A model generated the notes under the pieces. That model worked only from the letters and a program-made list of their open reading frames with translations. It was not told where the DNA came from and ran no database searches. Positions 44,847-53,746 of a stretch of DNA of 64,000 bases are shown in pieces. The stretch lies in contig CAJXQR010000003.1 in the NCBI GenBank assembly GCA_913058345.1, positions 186,001 through 250,000 of the forward strand, given 5' to 3'. The stretch is from an uncultured Gammaproteobacteria bacterium (GTDB lineage Bacteria; Pseudomonadota; Gammaproteobacteria; Pseudomonadales; Porticoccaceae). The translations under genes and the position numbers were made by a program. How positions within the stretch are numbered: the first letter of the stretch is position 1; each line of letters opens with the position of its first letter.

Positions 44847-46250
44847 ATGTCTGTGATAAGAAAGCCTGGATGCTATAAAACCTTGCTCACTGCCTGTGTA
44901 TTCAGTAGTAGTTTCGTGATGGCGGCTGTTACGCCTGAAGAGCGAGCCACAATTGGTCTAGAGGGTACTCAACTCACGCCCAGTGGCGCCATCCGTGCGG
45001 GTAATGCGGAAGGTACTATTCCTGAATGGAAAAACGAGCCAATACCGATACCCGATGGCTTCAAACCGGGCACCTTTCATCTCGATCCCTTTGCTGACGA
45101 CAAAGTGCGGTTTAAGATCACTGCGCAGAATTACCAGGAGCATGCCGACAAATTGTCAGAGGGTCAGAAAAAGATGTTCGAGACCTATGACGATTACTTT
45201 ATGAATATTTATCCTACGCGGCGGTCAATGGTTTATCAGGATTATATTTATGATGCGGCCCTGAAAAATCTCGACCGAGCCGTGTTTGTGAGCAATGACA
45301 GCCACTTGGGAATGATTGGCTTTACGGGTGCCAGGAGAGCGTGGGCCTTTCCCATTCCACGTAATGCTAATGAGGCCTTTCTCAATCAGCAATCGCGGCC
45401 CAAACTGGTTTGGAATAAATCGCGAGAAGTTACCATCGCCGTAGCCACTAATGGTAGCTATGAGACGAGCAACCTGGATGTAGAGTTTCACTACAAATGG
45501 AGTGATCCGGAAATTGCTGAAGATGACCCCGAAGGGTTACCTACCGAAAACATTCTGCTCTACCAACAGACATTAACGGGACCGGCTAAAGTTGCTGGGC
45601 AGGTAGTTCTGGCTTTGGAGCCCATCACCTTCACAGAAAACTTCCGTAAGGCATGGGCCTATAACCCTGGCCAGCGTCGTGTGAAGCGGGCGCCGCAGAT
45701 TGTTTACGACAACCCTATTACCGCTGGTGATGGCCTGGCGACCACCGATCAAGGCTATGGTTTTAATGGCCCCAACGACCGTTTTAGCTACAAATTATTA
45801 GGCAAGCGAGAGATCTATGTGCCCTATAACCCCTATAAATTGTTTGCTCAATCGGCTACGCCCGATAAGGTCATTGCGCCATCGGGCCGTTTTAATCAGG
45901 ATTATGCGCGTTATGAGTTACACCGCGTTTGGGTGATTGAGTCCAATCTTAAAGAGGGTACCAGCCACGATTACAGCAAGCGGGTTTATTACCTTGATGA
46001 AGATTCCTGGGAGGTGATGCTGGCAGATAATTATGATCGGCGTGGCGAACTCTGGCGTCTTTGGGAAGATCACCTCATCATGTTTTATGACGTTGGCTTT
46101 CCGAACCGTGCCGCGGAGTTACAATATGACTTTAATGCCCACCGCATGCTGGCCCTGCTGATGGATAAGAGTAAGGCGCCCAGCTTTTCCTGGCGGGCCG
46201 AAGATAAACACTTTACCTCGGCAGCGGTACGGCGCAGGGGCATTCGCTAG
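44847..46250 (+). CDS. DUF1329 domain-containing exported protein
   Basis: A 467-residue periplasmic or outer-membrane-associated protein. The signal peptide runs through TLLTACVFSSSFVMAAV with cleavage near VMAA. The rest matches DUF1329: LTPSGAIRAGNAEGTIPEW near the start, HRVWVIESNLKEGTSHDYSKRVYYLDEDSW later. Such genes often lie beside RND/MMPL-type permeases and acyl-CoA genes in hydrocarbon or steroid users, but here no permease is adjacent. Structure resembles lipoprotein-carrier (LolA/LolB-like) folds in related families, so lipid or hydrophobic-substrate handling is plausible, not shown. ATG 44847 has AGAGGG seven bases upstream and is preferred to the TTG at 44826. Confidence 0.85.
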   Translation: MSVIRKPGCYKTLLTACVFSSSFVMAAVTPEERATIGLEGTQLTPSGAIRAGNAEGTIPEWKNEPIPIPDGFKPGTFHLDPFADDKVRFKITAQNYQEHADKLSEGQKKMFETYDDYFMNIYPTRRSMVYQDYIYDAALKNLDRAVFVSNDSHLGMIGFTGARRAWAFPIPRNANEAFLNQQSRPKLVWNKSREVTIAVATNGSYETSNLDVEFHYKWSDPEIAEDDPEGLPTENILLYQQTLTGPAKVAGQVVLALEPITFTENFRKAWAYNPGQRRVKRAPQIVYDNPITAGDGLATTDQGYGFNGPNDRFSYKLLGKREIYVPYNPYKLFAQSATPDKVIAPSGRFNQDYARYELHRVWVIESNLKEGTSHDYSKRVYYLDEDSWEVMLADNYDRRGELWRLWEDHLIMFYDVGFPNRAAELQYDFNAHRMLALLMDKSKAPSFSWRAEDKHFTSAAVRRRGIR

Positions 46251-46279
46251 TTAAACTTTTATAAACAAGATGAGAACTT

Positions 46280-46312
46280 AAAAACCGCAGTGTTAGACCA
46301 CGCGGTTTTTTT
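46280..46312 (+). terminator. Intrinsic terminator of the DUF1329 gene
   Basis: AAAAACCGC and GCGGTTTTT pair over nine bases, with an inner GTG/CAC pairing, followed by further T residues. It lies 30 bases after the stop. Confidence 0.88.
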
Positions 46313-46496
46313 GTGTTTAACCTACAGTGCGGTGCAAGATTGAATGGGTGTTAATCACGCTTCCCTTTAGAGTTAGAGTCTACGCTTTTAATGAAATACC
46401 GTATTATTGACCCACCATGATTTAAGTGTTTATTGGCAACCTAACACTGGGATACCGCAACGTCAGCGTCTCCCCCAAAAGCAGGAAATCACTATC

Positions 46497-47063
46497 TTGA
46501 GTGAAAAAATCTATCTCAGTGCAGAACAAACATTGACTGACGCCTATCGCCTTGGTGTAAAAGTGTTGGAGAGTGGCTTTCTGCCGGATCTCATTATTGG
46601 TGTATGGCGCGGCGGTACGCCTATTGCCATAGCTGTTCACGAGCTACTGCAGTGTCAGGGTGTTGAGGCCGACCATATTCCTATTCGCAGCCAACTTTAT
46701 AAAGGCATTGGTGAGCGTGAAAAGACCGTAGAGGTTTATGGCCTCGACTATGTGGCTGCCCACCTTGAGGAAATTCAGCATATTTTGATAGTGGACGATG
46801 TCTTTGACAGTGGCTTGAGCATGGCCCAGATCCTGACTGATATTGATTCACTGTCCGGTGAAAATAAACTGGAATGTCGCATCGCGGTGCCCTGGTATAA
46901 GCCGAGCAATAATTTGACGAGCTATAAACCCGATTATTTTTTATACACCAGTGATGCCTGGTTGGTCTTTCCCCACGAGCTTTGTGGCCTCAGTCAGACA
47001 GAATTGCTGCAAAAAAAACCGGGCATCGAGGTCATAAAATATCTGTTTGAGGGAGCGCCTTAG
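46497..47063 (+). CDS. Phosphoribosyltransferase family protein
   Basis: A 188-residue PRTase-fold protein. The PRPP-binding motif is ILIVDDVFDSGLSMAQIL and an earlier loop reads IIGVWRGGTPIAIAVHELL. This is the type I phosphoribosyltransferase pattern, closest to hypoxanthine/xanthine or uncharacterised PRTases that salvage nucleobases; the base substrate is not evident. TTG 46497 (SEKIYLSAEQT) is preferred because AGGA lies ten bases upstream and family members begin here; an upstream TTG (46407) would add 30 residues of poor quality. The stop overlaps the convergent DUF2520 gene by four bases. Confidence 0.8.
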   Translation: MSEKIYLSAEQTLTDAYRLGVKVLESGFLPDLIIGVWRGGTPIAIAVHELLQCQGVEADHIPIRSQLYKGIGEREKTVEVYGLDYVAAHLEEIQHILIVDDVFDSGLSMAQILTDIDSLSGENKLECRIAVPWYKPSNNLTSYKPDYFLYTSDAWLVFPHELCGLSQTELLQKKPGIEVIKYLFEGAP

Positions 47064-47980
47064 TCTTCGAATAAACATTTTTCCATGGCGGCGATTTCTT
47101 TCTCAGGCAGTGCCTTTTTTTGTTGTGTCAGTTTCAAGGCTTCTGCGCCCAGGGTTGTATAAGTGTTACGAAGGCCTGGGGCTCTCTGTTCGATAGCTAT
47201 GAGGTGTGCTCTTAGTGTATTAATATCGCCGCGGGCAATTGGCCCGGTAAGGGCATTGGAAGCCCCCTCACTAAGCCCGTTATCCAGACTTTGGCGCATT
47301 AAGGGGGAGAGAATGGCGTTGGCCAGCGTCTCTTCGATGCCCGCTTTTTCAAGTAGTGTCTCACTGGCGCTAAGGAGTGCAATAAGATAGTTTGACGCCA
47401 TTACGGTAGCGGCATGATAGAGAGGTTTGGCCTCTGCTGTAATCGTCGTTGTTTGCCCCCCGATTGCTTTAAACAGTGTGCTGATGCCCTCTATAGCAGG
47501 GGTATCACCTTCGAGGGTGCAGACTGTCGATTTGAACGTGTTCAGTGAGCGTTTTGGGTTGGCGAAACTGTGGGCTGGATGGGCGCTGGCGACCCGGCTG
47601 CCACGTTTTTTTAGAGGAGCGAGCACCTCCGATGTTTTCAAACCACTGCCATGAAAAGCGATAGATTTTTGCCAATTGATAGCTGAGAGCTCGGCCAGCT
47701 GTTCAGCACAGCTGTGAATAACGTCGTCAGGTGTGGCGATCATCCATAACTTTGCAGGCTGCTTTGATAATTGTTCAATGGTGCGACACACACGACCAGC
47801 ACCAATGAATTCAAGCGCTGACTGACTGCTTTCAATATTGCGGTTATAGATCCCGCCAACATGAATGAGCCCCGTGTCCTTAAATAGCCTGGCCAGAGTA
47901 CGTCCTAGTTTGCCAGCGCCAATAATATTCATCCTCAGCGGAACGGTGCTCGATGTGTTGGCTGCAAGCTCCCTGGTCAT
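47060..47980 (-). CDS. Rossmann-like/DUF2520 oxidoreductase-fold protein
   Basis: A 306-residue protein. An NAD(P)-binding Rossmann domain comes first (MNIIGAGKLGRTLARLF at about 17-33), then DUF2520 with HAATVMASNYLIALL and LTGPIARGDINTLRAHL. The family resembles ketopantoate/F420-dependent reductases in fold, but its reaction is unknown. It reads into the end of the PRTase gene and follows pdxJ by nine bases, so pdxJ and this gene are probably co-transcribed. A start at the inner ATG (47932) is possible, but GAGG would then be too close. Confidence 0.75.
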   Translation of the reverse strand: MTRELAANTSSTVPLRMNIIGAGKLGRTLARLFKDTGLIHVGGIYNRNIESSQSALEFIGAGRVCRTIEQLSKQPAKLWMIATPDDVIHSCAEQLAELSAINWQKSIAFHGSGLKTSEVLAPLKKRGSRVASAHPAHSFANPKRSLNTFKSTVCTLEGDTPAIEGISTLFKAIGGQTTTITAEAKPLYHAATVMASNYLIALLSASETLLEKAGIEETLANAILSPLMRQSLDNGLSEGASNALTGPIARGDINTLRAHLIAIEQRAPGLRNTYTTLGAEALKLTQQKKALPEKEIAAMEKCLFED

Positions 47981-47989
47981 GCGTTGGTA

Positions 47990-48754
47990 TTAGTTCTCGT
48001 GTTTCTGTAACAGTGCTTTATACGCTTTGACAGCAGGCGCAAGGCCGATTTCAATAGCATCAACAATCAAAGCATGGCCGATGGAAACCTCGAGTAGGCC
48101 CGGTGCTGTAGCAAACTGGCCGAGGTTATGCAGGTTTAAGTCATGGCCAGCGTTAACACCAAGACCAATTTCCGTCGCGTGACGAGAGGCTTCGCAATAA
48201 TTATTAAACAGTGCCCGCTTGTCTTTGGCTGCCGCGTAGGGGCCGGTATAAAGTTCAATGCGTTCGACCCCGAGCTCTCGAGCCAAGTCTAGTTGCCTTT
48301 TATCGGGGTCCATGAACAGGCTGACCCTTACGCCGAGAGCCTGTAGTCTGGAGATAACTGGTCTGAGTTTTTCGGATGAAGTGCAGAGGTCAAAACCATG
48401 GTCTGAGGTGAGTTGCTCACTGCTATCGGGCACCAGCGTGCATTGCTGGGGACGGGTGGTTTCGACGAGTGATAATAGTCCTGGGTATTCCCGCAGGGGC
48501 TCGGCAAAGGGGTTACCTTCAATATTGAACTCCAGAGGTGTACCGTTAATCGCGGAATGAGATCGGCACAGTTCGCTGAGCTCTATGACATCGCGGGGGC
48601 GAATATGGCGCTGATCGGGTCGGGGGTGGACGGTAATACCATTGGCCCCAGCAGCAATGCAGGTGTTGGCGTAGTGCACGACACTTGGGTAATTTCCCTC
48701 ACGAGAATTGCGAATCAAGGCTATTTTATTAACGTTGACACTGAGAGCGATCAA
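47990..48754 (-). CDS. pdxJ: Pyridoxine 5'-phosphate synthase, Bacteroidetes-like form
   Basis: A 254-residue TIM-barrel enzyme that joins 3-amino-1-hydroxyacetone phosphate and deoxyxylulose 5-phosphate to make pyridoxine 5'-phosphate. Catalytic elements are VHPRPDQRHIRPRDV, FNIEGNP (Glu) and the C-terminal VSIGHALIVDAI. The N-terminus reads ALSVNVNKIALIRNSREGN instead of the proteobacterial LGVNIDHVATLRQARG pattern; the NKIALIRNSR form resembles PdxJ of Bacteroidetes. The usual recO-pdxJ context is also missing. The start is TTG 48754, overlapping the end of the peptidyl-prolyl isomerase gene. Enzyme identity is firm; the origin is inference. Confidence 0.9.
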   Translation of the reverse strand: MIALSVNVNKIALIRNSREGNYPSVVHYANTCIAAGANGITVHPRPDQRHIRPRDVIELSELCRSHSAINGTPLEFNIEGNPFAEPLREYPGLLSLVETTRPQQCTLVPDSSEQLTSDHGFDLCTSSEKLRPVISRLQALGVRVSLFMDPDKRQLDLARELGVERIELYTGPYAAAKDKRALFNNYCEASRHATEIGLGVNAGHDLNLHNLGQFATAPGLLEVSIGHALIVDAIEIGLAPAVKAYKALLQKHEN

Positions 48755-49341
48755 GGCGTCGGACTGCGTCGAATGTTGAGAATTTCAATAGCTTCCACGG
48801 GCTTGTGGACAAATTGATAATTGAGCTTTTCAACCTTACTAGCAGCTATGTTTTCTACCACTTGCATGCCTGAAATAACCTGGCCAAATACGGTATAGCC
48901 CGGGTTGCCCTGTTTGGCATTGAAGCTGCGATTGTCTTTTAGATTGATAAAAAATTGTGCTTTGGCGCTATCGGGGTCGTGATCTCTGGCCATCGCGATA
49001 GACCCCTTAGTGTTAGGCAGTCCCCCCACTGATTCGTTTTTGACGGGTTGGCCCGGTTCAAAGGGATTGAGGTTGCGGTCAAAACCGCCGGCTTGAACAA
49101 TAAAACCCTGTATAACTCGGTGAAAAATAGTACCGTCGTAATAATTTCTATCGGCGTATTGTAGAAAATTGCGCACAGTGAGAGGTGCGCTTTCGGGTGC
49201 AAGCTCTACCTCGATCTCACCGAGGTTGGTTGCAATAATAATGTGGGGTTTTGTCGCGGTAAGCGAGCCCTGTACGTCGACTTCGGCCCACAGGTTATTG
49301 CAGAGGAGAAAGACACAGCAAGCCAGAAAGCGATGACACAT
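48751..49341 (-). CDS. Peptidyl-prolyl cis-trans isomerase, cyclophilin type (periplasmic)
   Basis: A 196-residue cyclophilin with a signal peptide (MCHRFLACCVFLLCNNLWA). The catalytic core is FHRVIQGFIVQAGGFD with the active-site Arg, followed by GSIAMARDHDPDSAKAQFFIN and GYTVFGQVISGM. It speeds proline isomerisation in exported proteins, like PpiA. ATG 49341 is chosen because AGG lies nine bases upstream and the signal peptide begins there; ATG 49386 would overlap the preceding gene. The stop overlaps pdxJ by four bases. Confidence 0.9.
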   Translation of the reverse strand: MCHRFLACCVFLLCNNLWAEVDVQGSLTATKPHIIIATNLGEIEVELAPESAPLTVRNFLQYADRNYYDGTIFHRVIQGFIVQAGGFDRNLNPFEPGQPVKNESVGGLPNTKGSIAMARDHDPDSAKAQFFINLKDNRSFNAKQGNPGYTVFGQVISGMQVVENIAASKVEKLNYQFVHKPVEAIEILNIRRSPTP

Positions 49342-49376
49342 AAAATGTCGCCTGGATTTGAGCGAGCCTTTGACAC

Positions 49377-50039
49377 TTATGCCCATTCTGAATGCCCGCG
49401 TCGCTTACGTTTTAATCGAGGGAGTAAGATACTGAGCAATGCTCCGAGGAAAACGGATATTGCACCATAGAGAAACCATTTTTGAGTATGGCTACTTTCA
49501 AGCTGCTTATTCAGCGCACTTAGAACATCAATCCGGCCCTGAAGTTTCCCGTTATCTTCCAGTAATTGTTGATTTTGCACTTTGAGATTCAGCGCATTGG
49601 CAGAGACCGCCTTGATATCGGCGAGTTCACGAGACACTGACTCGTTGTCATCACTCACAGCATTGAGGCGGCTCTCTAATTGCTGATTGTTGGTTGTTAA
49701 ATTGATTACCTCAGCTTTCAGCTTGTCGTTAGTGGTGTTGAGAACTTTATTCTGTTCTTTGTAACGAGCGATTTTATCGCGGGCGATAGGTTGTGTAACG
49801 ATATATTGGTTTTCTATCCAGCCCTCCATACCGCCCGGCGTGCGGACGTGACTCCAGCCGTCAGCGCTTTCAATAAATTCCAGTTTTAATCCTGTTTTAA
49901 GACCCTGGTGCAAAATCGCACAGCGGCTACAGGGGCTTTTACGAAGCGGTACGCGAAACTCATCGGAGATATAACGCGTCTCTGCCAGCAAGTTTGGCGA
50001 TATGGCTAGTAACAGCAGGCTTAAAAAAAGTTTGTACAT
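49377..50039 (-). CDS. ygiM: SH3-domain protein, YgiM-like (TIGR04211)
   Basis: A 220-residue envelope protein. The signal peptide (MYKLFLSLLLLAISPNLLAE) is followed by a bacterial SH3 domain (about 22-85, with WSHVRTPGGMEGWI). A long coiled coil runs over about 95-185 (Asn/Gln/Leu-rich). One C-terminal transmembrane helix (FLYGAISVFLGALLSILLP) ends in a Lys/Arg tail. This is the YgiM layout. It probably binds peptidoglycan or a septal partner; the function of YgiM is not settled. It has an 18-base palindrome 38 bases upstream. Confidence 0.85.
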   Translation of the reverse strand: MYKLFLSLLLLAISPNLLAETRYISDEFRVPLRKSPCSRCAILHQGLKTGLKLEFIESADGWSHVRTPGGMEGWIENQYIVTQPIARDKIARYKEQNKVLNTTNDKLKAEVINLTTNNQQLESRLNAVSDDNESVSRELADIKAVSANALNLKVQNQQLLEDNGKLQGRIDVLSALNKQLESSHTQKWFLYGAISVFLGALLSILLPRLKRKRRGHSEWA

Positions 50040-50076
50040 GGCAATACCGTTGACAATTAATGAGTATGAATAATCG

Positions 50077-50094
50077 GCCTGTTTCGAAACAGGC
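50077..50094. repeat. 18-base perfect palindrome upstream of ygiM
   Basis: GCCTGTTTCGAAACAGGC is a perfect palindrome, followed on the plus strand by TTTT. It may be an operator for the minus-strand ygiM-like gene, whose start is 38 bases away, or a terminator for plus-strand transcripts. Confidence 0.5.
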
Positions 50095-50165
50095 TTTTAG
50101 TCTGTGCTTAGGGTTCATTAAAAAAAGTTATTGAGAAAAAACAGAGGCAAACCCACATTGCTTAT

Positions 50166-50465
50166 TTAAGGTAACACCTTTTTGTAAGCTTTGACTCTAA
50201 CCGAAGCGTAAACACCGGCAGCTTGATAAGGATCCAACGCAGCCCATTCTTCGGCCGCTGCCAGCGAGTCGAATTCGGCGATGATAATACTGCCGCTAAA
50301 GCCGGCTTCGCCAGGGTCTTCACTGTCAATACTGGGGTTGGGGCCGGCGACCAGCAAGCGTCCTTCGTCGCGCAGTGCTTCGAGGCGTTGCAAGTGAGCG
50401 GGACGTGCTGCTTTGCGTAGGGCCAGGCTATTGCTTACATCAGTACAAACCAGGCTATACCACAT
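50166..50465 (-). CDS. yciI: YciI-like protein
   Basis: A 99-residue small YCII/ferredoxin-like dimeric alpha-beta protein. It contains RPAHLQRLEALRDEGRLLVAGPNP and AAEEWAALDPYQAAGVYASVRVKAY, including the conserved His and Asp of the family. Its activity is unknown, though relatives act as dehalogenase-like or peroxide-linked enzymes. The start overlaps the stop of the VC0807-like gene by one base, so the pair is an operon. Confidence 0.88.
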   Translation of the reverse strand: MWYSLVCTDVSNSLALRKAARPAHLQRLEALRDEGRLLVAGPNPSIDSEDPGEAGFSGSIIIAEFDSLAAAEEWAALDPYQAAGVYASVRVKAYKKVLP

Positions 50466-51253
50466 TAGTGTTTTTCCTTTTGCTTATCATCGCTTTCGTT
50501 TTTTGTGTCGTGATGATGGGTGCGAATAATATCTTCAAAGGGCAAACCGGTCATACGTGTAATGCCCCGGAATAGATAGAACATGGCACCCATCATCATA
50601 ATCATGGCCGGTACGGCAATGACTGGGAAACTTAGCGCAGTCATTTTACCCAGTTCGGCGTTGTACTCAACCGTGCCAGGTTGGCTAGTGACAATCAATG
50701 TTGCCAACAGGTAATTCAAAATAGAGGAGAGCAAGAAAGAAGCGGCAATTATCCAGGAGGCAGTAATTAAACGTTGGTCAAAGGCTTCAACGCTATTGTG
50801 CTCGACTAATGCATGGTGAACCTTGTCAATTTCTATGACCGTATCGTTGAATAACAGGGTGCGCACTAGAGGGTAGGGTGTTTTGAGTGACAATAAAGTG
50901 GCCAGGCCAAAAATGGCGGGTATGCCAGCCTCTTTATAGGCCAGGTACTGGGGATCGAGCTCAAGTAGGCTGATACCACCGGTCATGAACACGCTAAAGA
51001 CTCCGAGGCCGGAGAAAAAATTAATTTTGCCGCGCTGCTGAAAATCACGCAGGCCATAGACAATAGGGAAGAGTAGGGCTATAACCACACCCCAGGTAGT
51101 ACCCAGATACTCATCGCCACTGAGCTTGGTCAAAATTAATGTGGGCACAAGCACATTGAAACCGAGGTTGACCAGCATGTTCTCCTGTTTGGGAGGACTA
51201 GAAGGCAGTTGTGCTTGCTGGGTGCTGGTGGTTTTAGGCTCGTGACTACTCAC
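50465..51253 (-). CDS. VC0807 family inner-membrane protein
   Basis: A 262-residue membrane protein of the VC0807 family with about seven helices. The N-terminal 25 residues are cytoplasmic and Gln/Pro-rich. NMLVNLGFNVLVPTLILTKL begins the first helix, and the C-terminus is His/Lys-rich (HHHDTKNESDDKQ). The family has no known function; it stands next to yciI, where many relatives carry the yciB (ispZ) septation gene. The start is GTG 51253. A later ATG at residue 26 has AGGAG three bases upstream and could be used. Confidence 0.7.
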   Translation of the reverse strand: MSSHEPKTTSTQQAQLPSSPPKQENMLVNLGFNVLVPTLILTKLSGDEYLGTTWGVVIALLFPIVYGLRDFQQRGKINFFSGLGVFSVFMTGGISLLELDPQYLAYKEAGIPAIFGLATLLSLKTPYPLVRTLLFNDTVIEIDKVHHALVEHNSVEAFDQRLITASWIIAASFLLSSILNYLLATLIVTSQPGTVEYNAELGKMTALSFPVIAVPAMIMMMGAMFYLFRGITRMTGLPFEDIIRTHHHDTKNESDDKQKEKH

Positions 51254-51479
51254 TCAATAATGCTCGTCTTAGTTTGCTGTAAAGGTTGACTGTAAAAGGT
51301 TTGCCGTCTGGGTTGATCGGACTGGCTGGTCAGTAACAATCGATAGCGGCTATTCTAGCGCTTCCCGCTTATTTTCGCACACGCAGATGTGCCAAAAGGG
51401 GGCTATCTGGCATTAAGCAGTCGAGTTTTCACAGCGGAGGCTTTATAGTCGCGGCAAATTACAGCGGTAAATACTGGTT

Positions 51480-52103
51480 ATGGCAAAGGTTCTTTATATA
51501 CACCCCGATAACCCCCAACAGCGTTTAATTGAACAAGCGGCGGATATTATTCGTGGCGGTGGGGTGGCAATTTATCCCACTGACTCGGCCTATGCTTTGG
51601 GCTGTCATATTGGGGACAAGGCGGCACTAGATAGAATTCGTCAAATTCGCGCTCTGGAAAAAAACCATAACTTCACATTGGTCTGCCGTGACCTCTCTGA
51701 GTTGTCCACTTACGCAAAAGTGGACAATCAGGATTTTCGTCTGCTCAAAGCTAATACCCCGGGTCCCTACACGTTTATTCTCGATGCCAGCTCTGAAGTG
51801 CCGCGTCGTTTGATGCACCCTAAACGTAAAACCATTGGCTTGCGTGCGCCGGCCAACCACATTGCCCAGGCGCTGCTCGAAACATTGGGTGAACCGCTAA
51901 TGAGCATTACCCTGATTCTACCCGGCGATGAATATCCTTTGACAGACCCCCAGGATATTGAAGATATGCTCGGCAATCGAGTCGACTTGATCATCAATGG
52001 CGGTTATTGCGGTCTTGAGCCGACGTCGATTATAGACCTCACTGGCGACACGCCCGGTCTGGTGCGTGCCGGTATGGGTGATCTTGCTCCCTTTGGCCTT
52101 TGA
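51480..52103 (+). CDS. yciO: YciO (Sua5/YrdC/TsaC family)
   Basis: A 207-residue Sua5/TsaC-fold protein with the L-threonylcarbamoyl-AMP-binding motif set. It has GGVAIYPTDSAYALGCHIGDKAA, RQIRALEKNHNFTLVC, KRKTIGLRAPANHIAQALLE and SIIDLTGDTPGLVRAGMG. The sequence matches the YciO branch rather than TsaC; YciO may function in tRNA N6-threonylcarbamoyladenosine synthesis or as a relative of it. It precedes scpA by about 90 bases on the same strand. Confidence 0.9.
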   Translation: MAKVLYIHPDNPQQRLIEQAADIIRGGGVAIYPTDSAYALGCHIGDKAALDRIRQIRALEKNHNFTLVCRDLSELSTYAKVDNQDFRLLKANTPGPYTFILDASSEVPRRLMHPKRKTIGLRAPANHIAQALLETLGEPLMSITLILPGDEYPLTDPQDIEDMLGNRVDLIINGGYCGLEPTSIIDLTGDTPGLVRAGMGDLAPFGL

Positions 52104-52190
52104 GTGGTCTTCGCGCAGTGCTTTGTGCCTGTCACCTCGTCGGGTGAAACAGTATAATGGCCGATTTCTACGATTTGATCCGGTAGCGCA

Positions 52191-53093
52191 GTGACAACCC
52201 ACCCCCTCTCCGACAATGCGTTGACTGGCGAAGCCTCTGACCGAGAAACGACGACTGCCGTGGTAGAAACCACTGTGGTAGAAGCGGTGCCGAGTAAGGC
52301 AGCGGTTCCACTGCAAAACGAAATGCCTTTCGCTATTGTTCAGGGTCAGCAAGTCACCGAATTGCCTCGTGATCTCTATATTCCCCCCGAAGCGCTAGAA
52401 GTTATTCTCGATGCTTTTGAGGGCCCCCTCGATTTACTGCTCTATTTAATCCGGCGCCAAAATCTTGATATTCTCGATATTAACGTTGCTGAAATTACCC
52501 ATCAATACATGAGCTATATCGAGTTAATGAAAGCGATGCAGTGGGAGCTGGCTGCGGAATACCTCTTGATGGCGGCAATGTTGGCGGAAATAAAATCGCG
52601 TATGTTACTGCCTCGTCAAAATGAAGAGGAAGAGGGCGATGAAGATCCTCGAGCAGAACTGATCCGACGTTTGCAGGAATACGAACGTTTTAAACAAGCG
52701 GCCGAAGACATCGACACACTGCCGCGCACTGGGCGAGATGTCTTCCCGGCCACTGCCAAAGCCGGAGAAAAAAGAGCCCCCAGGGCCCATCCGCCTGTGG
52801 CGATGGAAGATTTGCTGCTGGCGCTGGCAGATGTCATGCGCCGCGTGAAATTGACTGACAGCCACCATATCGAATTTGAAGTATTGTCTACCCGTGAGCG
52901 TATGAGCCACATACTACAATGCCTCAGTGGGAAACGTTTTGTGCCCTTTATCACTCTATTTAATGTCGATGAAGGGCGCCAGGGTGTGATTGTCACCTTT
53001 CTGGCGATGATGGAGCTGGTGAAGGAGTCGCTGGTGGAAATTGTACAAAATGAGTTTCTGGGGCCGATACATCTGAAAGCGAGGTCTGAGTGA
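52191..53093 (+). CDS. scpA: Segregation and condensation protein A
   Basis: A 300-residue kleisin subunit of the bacterial Smc-ScpAB condensin. It has FEGPLDLLLYLIRRQNLDILDINV, AEYLLMAAMLAEIKSRMLLPR and a C-terminal winged-helix segment near HIEFEVLSTRERMSHIL. The N-terminal 55 residues are a Thr/Val-rich extension before the conserved part, as in other gammaproteobacteria. The start is GTG. It overlaps scpB by four bases (ATGA). Smc itself is not in the window. Confidence 0.93.
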   Translation: MTTHPLSDNALTGEASDRETTTAVVETTVVEAVPSKAAVPLQNEMPFAIVQGQQVTELPRDLYIPPEALEVILDAFEGPLDLLLYLIRRQNLDILDINVAEITHQYMSYIELMKAMQWELAAEYLLMAAMLAEIKSRMLLPRQNEEEEGDEDPRAELIRRLQEYERFKQAAEDIDTLPRTGRDVFPATAKAGEKRAPRAHPPVAMEDLLLALADVMRRVKLTDSHHIEFEVLSTRERMSHILQCLSGKRFVPFITLFNVDEGRQGVIVTFLAMMELVKESLVEIVQNEFLGPIHLKARSE

Positions 53094-53746
53094 TGGACGC
53101 CAAGCAATTGCGTCGAATTGTCGAGGCTGCGCTACTTGCCGCTGGCGATTCCCTGGATATCTCGGCACTGCAGAAACTTTTTGATGAAGAGTTTGTCCCC
53201 GAGCGTGATGAAGTTAAGGCGGCTCTGGAAGATATTGAAGCCGACTGTCGCGACCGAGGTTACGAATTAAAGCGTACGGCCAGTGGTTACCGTTTTCAGG
53301 TCAAAGCGCAGTACGCTCAGTGGATTGGTAAACTGTGGGAAGAGAAACCAAAAAAATACTCTCGCGCTACGCTTGAAACCCTGGCCTTAATTGCCTACCG
53401 CCAGCCCCTCACTCGAGGGGATATCGAACAGGTGCGGGGTGTCGCGGTGAGTTCTGATATTATCCGCACCCTCCATGACCGGGGCTGGATTCGCTCCGTC
53501 GGTCACCGTGATGTGCCGGGCCGCCCCGCCCTTTATGCCACTACTCGCCAATTTCTCGATAATTTTAATTTGCAAAGCCTGGAGCAATTGCCGCCCCTGA
53601 GTGAAATTCGTGAGCTCAGTTCGATTGATCGGGAGCTGCAATTTGAAGAGGCTCTCGCAGAAGGCCGAAAGGAAAAGGCCGAGGCCAATGGCGAGGCAAC
53701 TGACGAAACCCCCGTGACTAACCCTAAGGAAAACCCAGAGCCATGA
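53090..53746 (+). CDS. scpB: Segregation and condensation protein B
   Basis: A 218-residue winged-helix dimer that clamps ScpA. Key stretches are RRIVEAALLAAGDSLDISALQ, TLETLALIAYRQPLTRGDIEQ and WIRSVGHRDVPGRPALYATT. The last 30 residues are acidic and low-complexity. It overlaps both scpA and rluB by four bases, so the three genes form one transcript. Confidence 0.95.
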   Translation: MMDAKQLRRIVEAALLAAGDSLDISALQKLFDEEFVPERDEVKAALEDIEADCRDRGYELKRTASGYRFQVKAQYAQWIGKLWEEKPKKYSRATLETLALIAYRQPLTRGDIEQVRGVAVSSDIIRTLHDRGWIRSVGHRDVPGRPALYATTRQFLDNFNLQSLEQLPPLSEIRELSSIDRELQFEEALAEGRKEKAEANGEATDETPVTNPKENPEP

